Shown: positions 20,871-30,474 of the stretch, one piece after another | How the letters are laid out: each line of letters begins with the position of its first letter | How positions within the stretch are numbered: position 1 is the stretch's first letter | Assembly: GCF_947179515.1 (NCBI RefSeq) | Contig: NC_067472.1 | Coordinates: forward strand, 76,933,184-76,997,183 | Direction: 5' to 3' | DNA length: 64,000 bases | Source: Apodemus sylvaticus | Taxonomy: Eukaryota > Chordata > Mammalia > Rodentia > Muridae | Translations under genes and position numbers: made by a program | Notes under the pieces: model-generated | Told to the model about the DNA's origin: nothing | Database searches by the model: none | What the model saw: the letters and a program-made list of their open reading frames with translations, nothing else

Positions 20871-21994
20871 AGTGAGCTCTGAGATGCAAGGTCACCAGAG
20901 TTCATGCCAGGATTGCTTCTTGCTGCTGGTATGCCTTTCCTGTCTCTATTACATAGCCTAATGATTCCTAGGCGTCAATCCACCCTATTGAGTAAGTTTC
21001 AGATCAACGTGAAGATTTACTCTCATGTAGGAATGCTGTATGAACGAACCGATGATCTCACAATTTCTGACAATGATTTTATAGAACTCTTAAAGTGATA
21101 CGAGTAATCTTAAGCCCCCTACAGAATAAAGGTACAAATAGAGCTCTGTAACCTTTACACGTCACAGGCTAATTGCATTAGGATCAGAAAGCAGGCATGG
21201 AACAAATTTGTGACCAAGAAAAAACCTTCGTTGTAGGTCAGGTCCAAGGATGAAGCCACAGGTGTGCACTACAATAAAGCAAGGCCATGAGAAACTGCTG
21301 CTTTGAACTTATAGAATGAAAGAACTGCTTGAACTTACTATCAACATCCTTCTGTAACTCCCCCTTTTGTGTAACATCTTATGTGTGGAGTCATTCTATG
21401 AAAAACTTTTGTCTAAAAAGATATAAATTGCTAAAGAGAAGAAACAAAGTGTGGCATCTAGGGCTCTGCCCCACCCACCAAATGTATGTGTGTATATATG
21501 TCTGTCTATAGGCATGTGCATACATACATGTGTAAGTATGCATGAACACTTATAGAATCGTTGAGGCAGGTAGTAAGCCCCAGCCAAAGTGTGTGTGTCT
21601 CTGTGTCTCGGTATCTCTCTGTGTCTATGTATATCTATTGTGTATTTCAATTCTCCCTTTCCTCCTTTTCTTTTCTCTCTGGCTCACGAAGAGTTAACGA
21701 ACTCTGAACCTCTTGAAGAACAAAGTGCCTAAGGAGCTAGCTAATTTTCTTAATCTGCTGCTGCTAACAGCAGGAGCTAATCACCAGAAGCTGCTGCTTT
21801 TAGCCACAGAATAGCAAGAGAGAGTTAAACTTCCAGAGGCCATCAGTTCCCACCCCCAGAACAGTAAGAGGGAGTTACAAGGCCAGAGATCAGCAGTCTT
21901 TGGCCTTGATCCAACGCTGTGTCCTACTTCAGTACCTGTGGTGCAGGAAGGTCAGTGAACAGTGAACAAAGGCCACAGCTGGCTTCCTTGTTTC
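20871..21994. other. Non-repetitive sequence with a low-complexity patch
   Basis: Nothing is recognised except a TG/TA/CTG-rich low-complexity area at about 21480-21640. Confidence 0.45.
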
Positions 21995-22150
21995 CTCTTT
22001 TTATTGAATCTGGGACCCCAGCCCAGAGGATATTGCCACTCACACACAGAGTGAGTCTTCTGTTCTTCACTTATTTCTCTCTGCAGATACCCTTGAAACC
22101 ACAAACACATGGTGTGCCTCCTGGGTGATTCTAAGTCCGGTCGAAGGATA
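21995..22150 (-). repeat. Rodent LTR-like dispersed repeat fragment
   Basis: 'tgggaccccagcccagagga' and 'cctcctgggtgattctaagt' are characteristic of the family also seen at 19547-19700. Confidence 0.45.
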
Positions 22151-22175
22151 ATTACCTCAGATGGATACTCTGATC

Positions 22176-22192
22176 ACACACACACACACACC
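22176..22192. repeat. (CA)n microsatellite
   Basis: Short CA run. Confidence 0.85.
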
Positions 22193-22573
22193 TTAAAGAG
22201 GCAAAACAACAAACCCTTAGAATGATAGCTCTGACCCAGATTCCCAGCTAAGGGAAGCATTCGGAGTTTCAACCTAGCTCGTCTACCTCCAGAGTCTGTG
22301 GTCTTAACCCTCCTGGGATGCAAAGGATCATACAATACATTTGATGAGACAGAAACTTTCTAAGGGAGAGGCCAGTCAGTGTCTGCTGACACAGTGGTGT
22401 GAGTCCTGAGACTGTTCCTATAAATCACTGAGGTGTTTGACAGTCACCTTGTATCAGGGCAGAAGCAAGCAAGGTGAAAAGGCCACGTGGGCAGACAGAA
22501 GGGGTACACACCTCATAACTGAGTGGAACTTTTGGTCTCTGTTAACAAAGAACAGAGTCATCTGTTTAGTGTT
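22193..22573. other. Non-repetitive sequence, nothing recognised
   Basis: About 380 bp with no repeat or gene signature visible. Confidence 0.4.
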
Positions 22574-22893
22574 GATCTTAGTCAGGATTTTCTGCTGTGA
22601 ACAGACACCATGACTAAGGCATCTCTTATACAGACAACATACAGAGGTTTAGTCAATTATCATCAAGGTGGGAGCATGGCAGCATCCAGGCAGACATGAA
22701 GCTAGAGGAGCTGAGAGTTCTACATCTTGTTCCCCAGGCAAACAGGAGAAGACTGGCTTCCAAGCAGCTAGGATGAGGTCTTAAGGCCCATGTCCACAGT
22801 GATGTACCTACTCCAACAAGGCCACACTCCCAAATAGTGCCACTCCCTGGGCCACAGTGTCATTTTGCTTAGACCAGAACCCATACATCACTG
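22574..22893 (-). repeat. ORR1-like MaLR LTR
   Basis: This is the reverse complement of a full LTR: 'ctgtgaacagacaccatgac' (LTR 3' end), 'agcatggcagcatccaggca', 'ctgagagttctacatcttgt', 'ccaacaaggccacactccca' and 'gtgccactccctgggccaca' (LTR 5' end). Nearly complete and only moderately diverged. Confidence 0.8.
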
Positions 22894-23100
22894 GGAAAGG
22901 ACAAGCCATCTGGTATATTGTTGCAAACCCTTGTGACTAGATGGGCAGTTCCCAGCATTATCCAATCACTATCAAATAGATCAAAAGGTAGATAGAGATT
23001 TAAATGCCTCCTCTTTTTCTTTTTCTTCTCCCTTTTCTTAAGCTGGGGACATGCAGTTTTTCCTGCCCTTGAACATTAGGCTCCTGGTTCTTGGATCACC
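22894..23100. other. Spacer with a polypyrimidine patch
   Basis: Non-repetitive except for a CT-rich tract at about 23008-23040. Confidence 0.4.
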
Positions 23101-23450
23101 TGCATTGGTTTTTAAGCCCTCATAGGCTCATATATTTGAATGTTTGCCCCTGCCCCATTGATGGAAGTGTTTGGGAAGGATTAGTAGGTGAGGTTTTGTT
23201 TGTAGGTGAGGGGAAGTGTGTGAGCTTTGCAGTTTAAAAAAGGCCAGGCTATTCCTAGTTATGTAAGCCCTCAGCCTTTGCTCCAGTACCATGCCTGCCT
23301 GCCTGCCTACCTGCCTGCTGCTTTCCATTCCATTTAGAGGATTCTAAACCCTCTGGAGCCATGAAACCCAAATTAAATGTTTGCTTCTATAAGTTGCTTT
23401 GGTCATGGTGTTTTGTCACCATGATAGAAAAGAACTAAGACACACCGACA
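23101..23450 (+). repeat. MT/ORR1-like MaLR LTR
   Basis: It begins 'tgcattggtttttaagccct', with 'ctcatatatttgaatgtttg' typical of the 5' end, and ends 'ttgctttggtcatggtgttt' plus 'aagaactaagaca'. About 350 bp, near full length, in opposite orientation to the LTR at 22574-22893. A CCTG/CCTA run at about 23292-23320 has expanded inside. Confidence 0.75.
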
Positions 23451-23750
23451 CTGTACAACTCAAGCTAGGGCTTTTCTTGTGTGACTTTTCCTAGGAAGAT
23501 GGGAACAGACCATCTATTCATCCTACATAGGGAACTAACAATGGTCAAAGAAATATTCCACCCACACCTGGCTTAGTGAGCCAATGAATTTTTGGGAGCA
23601 ACTTATAGGAATATGGGTGAGGAGTTACTTGTGAGAGTATGGATGACTCAAAAGCAACCGTGTCACGAAGAAAACACCCACCATGGGTGGGTGGCATGCA
23701 GGCTGCCCACCTGGCACTGCTTACACAGCTTGGAAGCAGCTCCCACCAGA
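23451..23750. repeat. Probable LTR-related dispersed repeat
   Basis: 'ggagttacttgtgagagtat' and 'gactcaaaagcaaccgtgtc' followed by 'ccaccatgggtgggtg' recall a dispersed rodent ERV-associated repeat. Family not assigned. Confidence 0.35.
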
Positions 23751-23990
23751 GGTTAGAGCAATGGTTCTCAATCTTCCTAACAATGCACTTCCTTTAACAC
23801 AGTTCCCCATGTTGTGTTCCCCAGCCATGAAATTATTTTTGTCACTACTTTATAACTGTAATTTTGCTATTGTTATGAATGGTAATATAAACAAATGTGT
23901 TTTCCAATGGTCTTAGGCAACCCTTGTGAATGCGTCATTCAACCCCTAAAGGGGTTGCAACCCAAAAGTTGAGAACCATTTGGGTTAGAG
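23751..23990 (+). mobile_element. URR1-like hAT-Charlie miniature transposon with 8-bp duplication
   Basis: The element is 23759-23982 (224 bp). Its terminal inverted repeats are 'caatggttctcaa' at the left and the complement of 'ttgagaaccatttg' at the right. A perfect 8-bp duplication, 'ggttagag', flanks it (23751-23758 and 23983-23990), the size made by hAT transposases. It has no coding capacity. The internal 'acagttccccatgttgtg' and 'ctaaaggggttgcaaccc' match URR1. Confidence 0.9.
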
Positions 23991-24097
23991 TCTCTATTCC
24001 TGAGCTTGCTTCTTATATAACCTTGGGAAAGGACTTTGGACTTTGTCAATCTTGTGAATTTGAGCTTTTTAGGACTTGTAAGTTTGGCTTATATCCT

Positions 24098-24102
24098 GAG
24101 TC

Positions 24103-24144
<42 letters not shown>

Positions 24145-24192
24145 GATCTATCTATCTATCGATCTCTAACTCTATCTCTATCTCTATCTCTC
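24098..24192. repeat. (TCTA)n microsatellite
   Basis: About 20 TCTA units with two TCGA variants, degrading into TCTC-rich sequence. Confidence 0.95.
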
Positions 24193-24735
24193 TCCCCCAT
24201 AGAAGGGGAGGTCCCTCATGGATAGCAACCCACCTTGCCATATCAAGTTGCAGTAGGACTAGGCACATCTCCTATTGAGCCTAGACAAAGCAGCCCAGTT
24301 AGGTAAAAGGGGTCCAAAGCAGGCAACAGAGTCAGAGACAGCCCCTGCTTCCATTGCTAGGAGTCACACATGAAGACATGTGTCTGTTACATATGTGTTC
24401 AGGGCCCAGGTCAGTCCCATTCATGTTCTTTGGTTGATGGTTAAGTCTCTATGAGTCCCTATGGGCCCAGGTCAGTTGATTCTGTAGGTTTTCTTTTGGT
24501 GTTCTTGACTCCTCTGGCTCCTTCAATCCTTCCTCCCACTCTTCCACAAGACTCCCCAAGCTCTGCCTAATGTTTGGCTGTGAGTCTCTGCATCTGTGTC
24601 CATCAGCTGCTGAATGAAGCCTCTCAGAGTACAGCTATGCTAGGCTCCTGTCTGCGAGTGAGGAGAGTATCTTAAGAGTGTCAAGGCTGGGCTCTCTCTC
24701 ATGGCATGGGTATTTCCTGAGTATTAAGATCTTCT
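24193..24735 (-). mobile_element. L1 3' UTR fragment (Lx-like)
   Basis: This is the reverse complement of a rodent L1 3' UTR: 'gagtcagagacagcccctgc', 'gtctctatgagtccctatgg', 'cctaatgtttggctgtgagt' and 'gctctctctcatggcatggg'. The 3' end lies at the left, next to the TCTA microsatellite. No ORF2 portion remains. Confidence 0.55.
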
Positions 24736-24792
24736 TGCCTTCCTCCTTCCCCCTGTAGGGTGTGTTTTAACTCTGAGAAAATCACTAACTAG

Positions 24793-24908
24793 GTGGTGGT
24801 GGTGAATGTCTTTACTCCCAGCACTTAAGAGGCAGAGGTAATCAGTCCAAGGTCAGCTTGGTATACAGAGAAAGTACCAGGACAGCTGGGGCAGCAAATC
24901 TCTCTCAC
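24793..24908 (+). repeat. B1 SINE, diverged
   Basis: 'ctttactcccagcacttaag' and 'gaggcagaggtaatcagt' followed by 'accaggacagctggggc' match B1 with many substitutions. Confidence 0.75.
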
Positions 24909-25224
24909 CGGCTACCCTGATCTTAAGGCCTTTGGATTCAGACCGGATTCCTGGGTCTTTGGGGTTACAAACTTCAGATCATGGGACTTCCTAGCTTCAT
25001 AATTACACCGGTCAGTTCCAGTAACAATGTATCTCCTGTTATTTGTTTTTCTCTGGATAATTTGACTGAAAAAACCACTGAAAAGACTGTAATTACCACA
25101 ACTGCTGAGTCAGGGCTGCCCAGCACTGCCCAGGAGAGACCATAGGACCTTCAAAGAAATTACCACCTTACTCTACTCCCAATTTCTCCACATGTAAAAT
25201 GAAAATTTTGAAATTTAAACCTTT
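24909..25224. other. Non-repetitive sequence, nothing recognised
   Basis: About 315 bp between a B1 and a solo LTR. Confidence 0.4.
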
Positions 25225-25820
25225 TGCAGGATATCTGATCACACTGTGAACTCAGAGATTGTATTAGTTACTGGAAAAAAGCTGTTTCTAGTTGTGGTGT
25301 GGCTCAACCTAGCACATGCCATTAATATAAGAACTTTCTGTTTATTGTAAACAGGATTAAATAAAGTCAGCAATAGAAAAACATAGAGAGTAAGAGGGAG
25401 TCCGGAGGATGGATAGAGAGATGCACAGGAAGTAGAAAGAAAGTGCCTTTTGGAGACTGGAGAGATGGCTCAGTGGTTAAGAGCACTAACTGCTCTTCTG
25501 AAGGTCCAGAGTTCAAATCCCAGCAACCACATGGTGGCTCACAACCATCCTTAACGAGATCTGACTCCCTCTTCTGGAGTGTCTGAAGACAGCTACAGTG
25601 TACTTACATATAATAAAAGAATAAATTTAAAAAAAAAAGAAAGGAAGGAGGAACATTCAGTTTGAGGGGTTTGAGACTGTGGAGGAGGGGAGCAGGCTTT
25701 TTGTTTTGGAACATTAGCTGAGGAAGAAGCTCAGCTGGATGCCAGACTCCCAGGTCAGCATCTGGGTGCAGAGTCTGCATCACTAAGATGTGAACAACTG
25801 AGATCTGGTTAAAAACAACA
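25225..25820 (+). mobile_element. Solo LTR (copy 1 of a family seen twice here)
   Basis: Starts TG at 25225 ('tgcaggatatctgatcacac') and ends CA at 25820 ('ggttaaaaacaaca'). It contains 'ctttctgtttattgtaaaca' and an AATAAA in 'aggattaaataaag'. A B2 splits it at 25452-25641. Without the B2 it is about 405 bp. The related copy is 55469-55922. No internal viral sequence is present and no convincing target duplication is seen at this copy. Confidence 0.65.
25452..25641 (+). repeat. B2 SINE inside a solo LTR
   Basis: Well-preserved B2: 'ctggagagatggctcagtgg', 'gtccagagttcaaatcccag', 'ccctcttctggagtgtctga' and the AATAAA-containing A-rich tail. It is younger than the LTR that it interrupts. Confidence 0.92.
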
Positions 25821-25884
25821 GTAACCAACCTATTACTTCAGTCAACAACATTGTTAGAGATAGGCCCTACCCACTCCCCAGTAT

Positions 25885-25911
25885 ACACACACACACACAC
25901 ACACACACACC
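25885..25911. repeat. (CA)n microsatellite
   Basis: About 13 CA units. Confidence 0.9.
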
Positions 25912-25987
25912 ATGAACACAAGTACAAAGCTTTCTTATGTAGGGGAAACCTTTGCTTCATTTTATTTCATTTATGATTTGAACTAGA

Positions 25988-26199
25988 GGCTAGGAGAGAT
26001 GGCTCAGTCAGAACCTGAGGAAGGTTTCTCAGCACCCATGCAGAAACTCATTCACCATAGAATCCCTGCAATCCCATTAGCAGGGAAGCAGAGATACATG
26101 TGCAAATCACTTAATCTACTTGAATTAGTGAGATCCAGTTACAATGAAAAAAAAATCTCAAAAGAGTAAGGTGGCAAGTCATTGGGGAAGATACCTAAG
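25988..26199 (+). repeat. B4-type SINE
   Basis: The head is 'ggctaggagagatggctcag', 'gtttctcagcacccatgcag' follows, and the B1-like right half ends with 'aaaatctcaaaagagtaagg' and 'caagtcattggggaagatac'. The usual 3' end is replaced by the hairpin at 26200-26270 before 'ccttcatatgcacac' resumes. Confidence 0.65.
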
Positions 26200-26270
26200 T
26201 CAAAAATGGACCCTTTAGGTCTCTGCAACTGATGGATACAGATGCAGAAACCTAAAGGATCCATTTTTGA
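26200..26270. other. 71-nt hairpin within a SINE 3' end
   Basis: The arms 26200-26227 and 26243-26270 pair over 28 bp with two mismatches (26/28), around a 15-nt loop at 26228-26242. The left arm starts 'tcaaaaatggaccctttagg' and the right arm ends 'aggatccatttttga'. Possible readings are an inverted duplication, or a microRNA-like precursor if transcribed. I do not match it to a known microRNA. Confidence 0.8.
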
Positions 26271-26417
26271 CCTTCATATGCACACTTATATAAACAATGG
26301 CATGTGTACACACACGTATACACACACACACACAAGCTATGAATTAGAGCTATTTAACCATTGAGGGTTTTTTTTCCTCTTGATTCTTGATTTTTTTTTA
26401 ATATTTAGTGTGAGTGT

Positions 26418-26436
26418 GAGTACGTGCATGCATGCA

Positions 26437-26486
<50 letters not shown>
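26418..26486. repeat. (GT)n microsatellite
   Basis: A mixed TG/CATG start is followed by more than 20 GT units, at the 3' end of the minus-strand SINE. Confidence 0.9.
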
Positions 26487-26487
<1 letters not shown>

Positions 26488-26655
26488 ATATGTGGGGGGG
26501 AGTGCTCACAGAGCCTAGAAGAAGGCATCTAATCCTCTGGAGCTGAAGTTGTAGACAGTTGTGAGCCACCAGGCATGGATGCTAGAAACCAAACTCCAGC
26601 TCTCTGAAAGAGCAGTGGGTATCTTACCTGCTGGGCCATCTCTCCAGCCCCTAAC
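26487..26655 (-). repeat. B3 SINE
   Basis: Reverse complement: 'gaagaaggcatctaatcctc', 'agttgtgagccaccaggcat' and the head complement 'gctgggccatctctccagcc' at 26630-26649. Confidence 0.9.
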
Positions 26656-27763
26656 ATGCTCCCTAATTTACTATAGTCAGCCCTAATCAATTTCTCAGAC
26701 AATGGTAGGGGATAGCTTCAGAATAAATGAGTTAGTAAAACTACAGGATACTTCTCACGTGTGACAGTCCTTAGCCTTGGGAAGACTTGGTCAGTATAGT
26801 CACCCCAACCAGAAGCTCTCACCCGAGTAACAAGCCACCCCTAATCCCCACTCCACCACTACCCCTGGGGACTGTGCTCCTGCAATTACAGAAAGACAAG
26901 AACAGCAGATTGTTGAAGAAACTCAGGGGAGGGCTGCTTTAACAAAACTCTACTGAGCATGTAGGCCACAGGGAGCCGGGGCTCAGCCAATCCAACCGCA
27001 GCATAAACAGCTTGACTTTAATAAGACAAAATGCTTGTGAGTTCTTCATTCTCCCCTCGTGCTGATATCAGAGAAAGGGTGATGCCGGGTTCAGACAGAA
27101 GAAAGGGCTACACTGGGTTCACAGAACTTGATGAACAGTGTATCCTGTGATGAACCCCCTCTCCCTGGTGTCCTGTTCTGACTTCGCATGACTTCAGAGG
27201 AACAAGGCCAACTTTGATACGTGTCTTTGTTTTCTGAAACAGACCCTGTGCTCCGGGAATAGATTGAGGCTGTGAGTGCAGACACGTTTTGACCTGACTC
27301 AGCTTTGTGCGCTGCTCCTGGGTTCACCTTACATAAAGAAAGTGGAAAAACAAGAGCTCAATTCTATCGGCCAATCCACTGAGGCTGGGAGGCCTCACAG
27401 GGATGGGGTTCATAGCTAAGGTCATACTGCCAATCAAAGACAGAAAAATTGGAACCTGAGAGACTGAGAGCATAAATAAATACGCTCACTTTTCATAGCA
27501 GAAGAAAAGCCTCTCATCCTTCTAAGTTAAAAGGTTTTTCTGCCCAGAGATGGCAGTTAACCCCTAACATGCCATCTTCACTGAGTAGCAAACATTTATC
27601 TCCTGCCAAATCAAACCTCTAAGTTTACTGTGAATGTCCAGGGCTTGAATTACTTTAAGAACCCTTAAATACAGAGGTACCCCTGAGTTAGGATGTCTTA
27701 AAGCATTGTAGAAGAAACTTTACAAAGAAAGACCTCATTAAATATTTAATCCCGGAATAAATG
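26656..27763. other. Non-repetitive sequence, nothing recognised
   Basis: About 1.1 kb. A CCAAT-like 'ctcagccaatccaaccgcag' lies at about 26983, upstream of 'agcataaacagc'. There is no other promoter context. A 78-codon minus-strand frame at 27091-27327 is unsupported. Confidence 0.4.
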
Positions 27764-27862
27764 CAGAACTGGTGGTATATGCCCGTGATCCCAGCACCGA
27801 GTGAAGAAAGCTGACAATCTAAGTTCAAGGCCTGGATATGCAGTGAGGCCCTAGCTCAAAAA
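27764..27862 (+). repeat. B1/PB1-like SINE, diverged
   Basis: 'ggtggtatatgcccgtgatc' then 'ccagcaccgagtgaagaaag' and 'cagtgaggccctagctcaaa' keep the B1 order. Confidence 0.6.
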
Positions 27863-27944
27863 CTAAATAAGTGAGTGAGTTGTCCCACAACTCTCTCTAC
27901 TGCAGATGAAATTGTCCCTGTGATTTGGGTTGGTCCAAGAGCTC

Positions 27945-28035
27945 TCTCAGAATCCCAGCACTGGGAGACAGGAAGGAATATCATGAATTTGAAGCCAGCC
28001 TGGGCTACACAGTAAAATTCTGCCTTAAAAAGAGA
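27945..28035 (+). repeat. B1 fragment
   Basis: 'cagaatcccagcactgggag' and 'gaagccagcctgggctacac' with an A-rich tail. The left end is truncated. Confidence 0.75.
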
Positions 28036-28119
28036 GAAATAAAATAAAAAGAAATACTTTTTTTTTAAAGGGAGAACCTGAGCTGAGCACAGGTTTTCAT
28101 GGTCTTCACGGATGGACAG

Positions 28120-28300
28120 CAAGACGCTCAGCGGACAGGCTGCCTTCTGCCAAGCCCAAGGATATGAGTTCTGGTCCTGGGACCCAACAGGAAATAAAGA
28201 GAAAACCAACCTCCGAGAGTTTGTCTTGTGACTTCCACTCACCAAGCATGGCATGCTCACCCACAGAAAGCATGCATGCACAAAATAAAAGAATGGATTT
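28120..28300 (+). repeat. B3A-like SINE
   Basis: 'gagttctggtcctgggaccc', 'gagtttgtcttgtgacttcc' and 'catgcatgcacaaaataaaa' follow the 3' part of the B3A body. The head is weak. Confidence 0.55.
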
Positions 28301-28429
28301 AGTTTAAAATTAAATAAAATGGTGTAGCATGCATGGCACAAATAACATAGCACCTAAATGAAATGAAATGAAGCCTAGAGCTAAACAGCTGTGTCATGCT
28401 GCATCTTACCAAAAGTGCCAGGCAGATAA

Positions 28430-28645
28430 TTCAATGGATGGCAAGCAAGCTTTTCCACCAAGAATACTGAAAAAACTATTTATATACAAAAATGAACAAA
28501 ACGCAGACACACACACACACACACATACACACAAATCTAATGTTACACCACACCATCTAGAAAAAGTAGCTCTCATAGACCTAAATATGAGTGTCAATAT
28601 TATGAAATTTCTAGAACACATGGAAGAAAATATCTGATGATTTAT
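28430..28645 (+). mobile_element. Ancient L1 ORF2 fragment
   Basis: 'catagacctaaatatgagtg' followed by 'ttatgaaatttctagaacac' resembles the conserved C-terminal part of old mammalian L1 ORF2. A CA microsatellite (about 28506-28526) sits inside. Boundaries are vague. Confidence 0.4.
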
Positions 28646-28654
28646 CAAGCTTCT

Positions 28655-28850
28655 TAACATTTAATTACAGTTATTTACTTGCTTAGCTATTTGGGGGCTC
28701 ACATGCACCCATGACATGTGTGTGCAGATCAGAAGACACCTTTATAAAGTCAGTTCTCTCCTTCCACCCTGTAGGCCCCAGGTAGAAGCTCAGGTTGTCA
28801 GACTTGATGGCACGTGCCTTTAACCACTGAGCCATCTTGCTTCTTAAGGT
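28655..28850 (-). repeat. B3-like SINE, diverged
   Basis: Reverse complement order: 'ggggctcacatgcacccatg', 'gtgcagatcagaagacacct' and 'taaccactgagccatcttgc' at the head. Confidence 0.7.
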
Positions 28851-28913
28851 TGAAAGACAAGAGGTCTTTTTGAAAACTGATCAGTTGGTCCACATGAAAG
28901 TATAAATGTTGTT

Positions 28914-29185
28914 AGGGGTGGGAGGGATAGCTCAGTGGTTAGGAGACAGGAGAGACAACTCTGTGGTTAGGGGGAAGAGACTTCTCAGTGGTTAGGGAGC
29001 AGTAGGGATGGCTCAGGCATTAAAAAGCACCAAATGATCTTACAGAAAGGATTAGAGTCAGGTTCCTACACTCCCATCTTAGAGTGACTCCAGATCCAAA
29101 AAATCCAACACCCTCATTGGGCTTCTGTGGATACCAACACTCATGTACACATACCTATACACACACATAGTTAGAAGTAAAATAA
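28914..29185 (+). repeat. B3A SINE with triplicated head
   Basis: The tRNA-like head phrase with '(c)tcagtggttaggag' occurs at about 28931, 28961 and 28984, and a fourth related copy at about 29012 leads into the body ('aagcaccaaatgatcttaca', 'cccatcttagagtgactcca'). The repeats are spaced about 23-30 bp apart. Confidence 0.65.
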
Positions 29186-29187
29186 AT

Positions 29188-29260
29188 CAGATAGATAGAT
29201 AGATAGATAGATAGATACATACATACATACATACATACATACATACATACATACATAGAT
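29188..29260. repeat. (GATA)n/(CATA)n microsatellite, left part
   Basis: About 7 GATA and 9 CATA units. It continues at 29708-29750 on the other side of a solo LTR. Confidence 0.9.
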
Positions 29261-29714
29261 TGTCCTTCCCCCACAGCATTGAGCTGGGCTTCTCAGCCCA
29301 TTTGATCAGTCTGCAACATTCCTGGCCGCCATCCCCAGCCTTCCACTTGTGTTATCCCTGGCCTTTGTTCTTCTGAGAACCATACAGCTGCTTTCACCTG
29401 GAAATCAAGGCTGCCTCAGGGCAGTCTCACCTGGAAACATCCTGAGACCTGTAAGACATGAAGTCCTTTAATCCCAGCAGGCGGCCCACTGGGAAGAGGA
29501 GCCAATGATTTCTCAGATATCTCCTTGAGTCTGTGGGGGAAAGGTTTGCCCAAACTGTTAAAAGGTCTGACCAACATTAAAGTTCTGGGCCTTGATCAGT
29601 GAAATATTGTCCTAGCCTTTTTCCTTTTCACCTTTCCTCATCTATCCCTCAGCTTCTGTTCCAGCAACCCAGTTCGTGATAGCTGCAGGCAGCTATGGAA
29701 TCCAACACATAGAT
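29254..29714 (+). mobile_element. Solo LTR inserted in a microsatellite
   Basis: The LTR is 29261-29707 (447 bp): TG start 'tgtccttcccccacagcatt' and CA end 'ctatggaatccaaca'. 'catagat' occurs on both sides (29254-29260 and 29708-29714), consistent with a 6-bp duplication of ERV class II plus one chance base. The microsatellite unit makes this repeat less decisive than usual. An ATTAAA polyadenylation-type signal lies at 29576-29581. Orientation is inferred from that signal. There is no internal region. Confidence 0.7.
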
Positions 29715-29832
29715 ATATAGATACATAGATACATAGATACATAGATAGATTAAACTTTCAAGAAAATAAAAAGGCAAGCTGAAACTGGCAGAAAATATCT
29801 ACCAAACTTATTTCTATCTAAAATAGACAGGC

Positions 29833-30042
29833 AGGACTCAAGAGAGAGCTTAGTGACTAGAGCAATGCCATCGTTTGCAGGTGACCCAAGTTCAGTTCCT
29901 AAAAGCTACATAGGGTGATTGACAACTGTCTGAAAATCCACCTCCAGATGGCACAATACCTCAGGCCTCCAAGGGCACCTGCACTCATGTATACATATCT
30001 ACACACAAGCATACATAATTAAAAATAAAAATAAGTATTTTT
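29833..30042 (+). repeat. B3 SINE
   Basis: 'ctcaagagagagcttagtga', 'caagttcagttcctaaaagc' and 'cacctgcactcatgtataca' follow the B3 body. The A-rich tail hosts the small L1 at 30043. Confidence 0.75.
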
Positions 30043-30220
30043 TAAATATTTTTATTTTCTATATTCTTTGTTTACATTCCAAATGATTTCCCCTTTCCCA
30101 GATCCCCTTCCCCATATGTCCCATAAACCTTCTTCTCTCCATCCATTCTCCAGTCACCTCCCTCCTTTTTCTCTGTCCTTATATTCCTCTCCAATTCTAG
30201 ATCAAAAAATAAGTATTTTT
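30027..30220 (-). mobile_element. Very short 5'-truncated L1 with target-site duplication
   Basis: About 160 bp (30043-30204) of L1 3' end in reverse complement: 'tttgtttacattccaaatga' and 'cccatatgtcccataaacct'. A 16-bp direct repeat 'aaaaataagtattttt' flanks it (30027-30042 and 30205-30220). It was inserted in the A-rich tail of a B3. Confidence 0.9.
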
Positions 30221-30225
30221 AACTA

Positions 30226-30400
30226 AAAATGAAGAAGAAAGATGGCTCAGCAGGTAAAGGCACCTGCCACCAAGCCTGACAACCCATGTGCAGTCCCCAG
30301 GACCCATGTAATCGAAAAAGAGAAGCAGCTGTTTTCTGACCTCCACACACATGCTGTGGCACACATGTGTCTCCCCCAATAAATAAATAAATACATTTAA
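30226..30400 (+). repeat. B3A-like SINE
   Basis: 'gaaagatggctcagcaggta', 'gtgcagtccccaggacccat' and 'acacacatgctgtggcacac' with an AATAAATAAA tail. Confidence 0.8.
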
Positions 30401-30474
30401 CTTTAATGTAATTTTAAAGTAAAATATATATAAAGAACCCTTGTCATCCAAGTATAAGTAAAACAGGCCAAGAT

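Noticed and set aside
24098..24192. Regular short repeats as a CRISPR-like array
   Set aside because: A tetranucleotide microsatellite without spacers, in a mammalian genome.
26983..27015. CCAAT-containing promoter
   Set aside because: A single motif without a TATA box, CpG enrichment or downstream frame.
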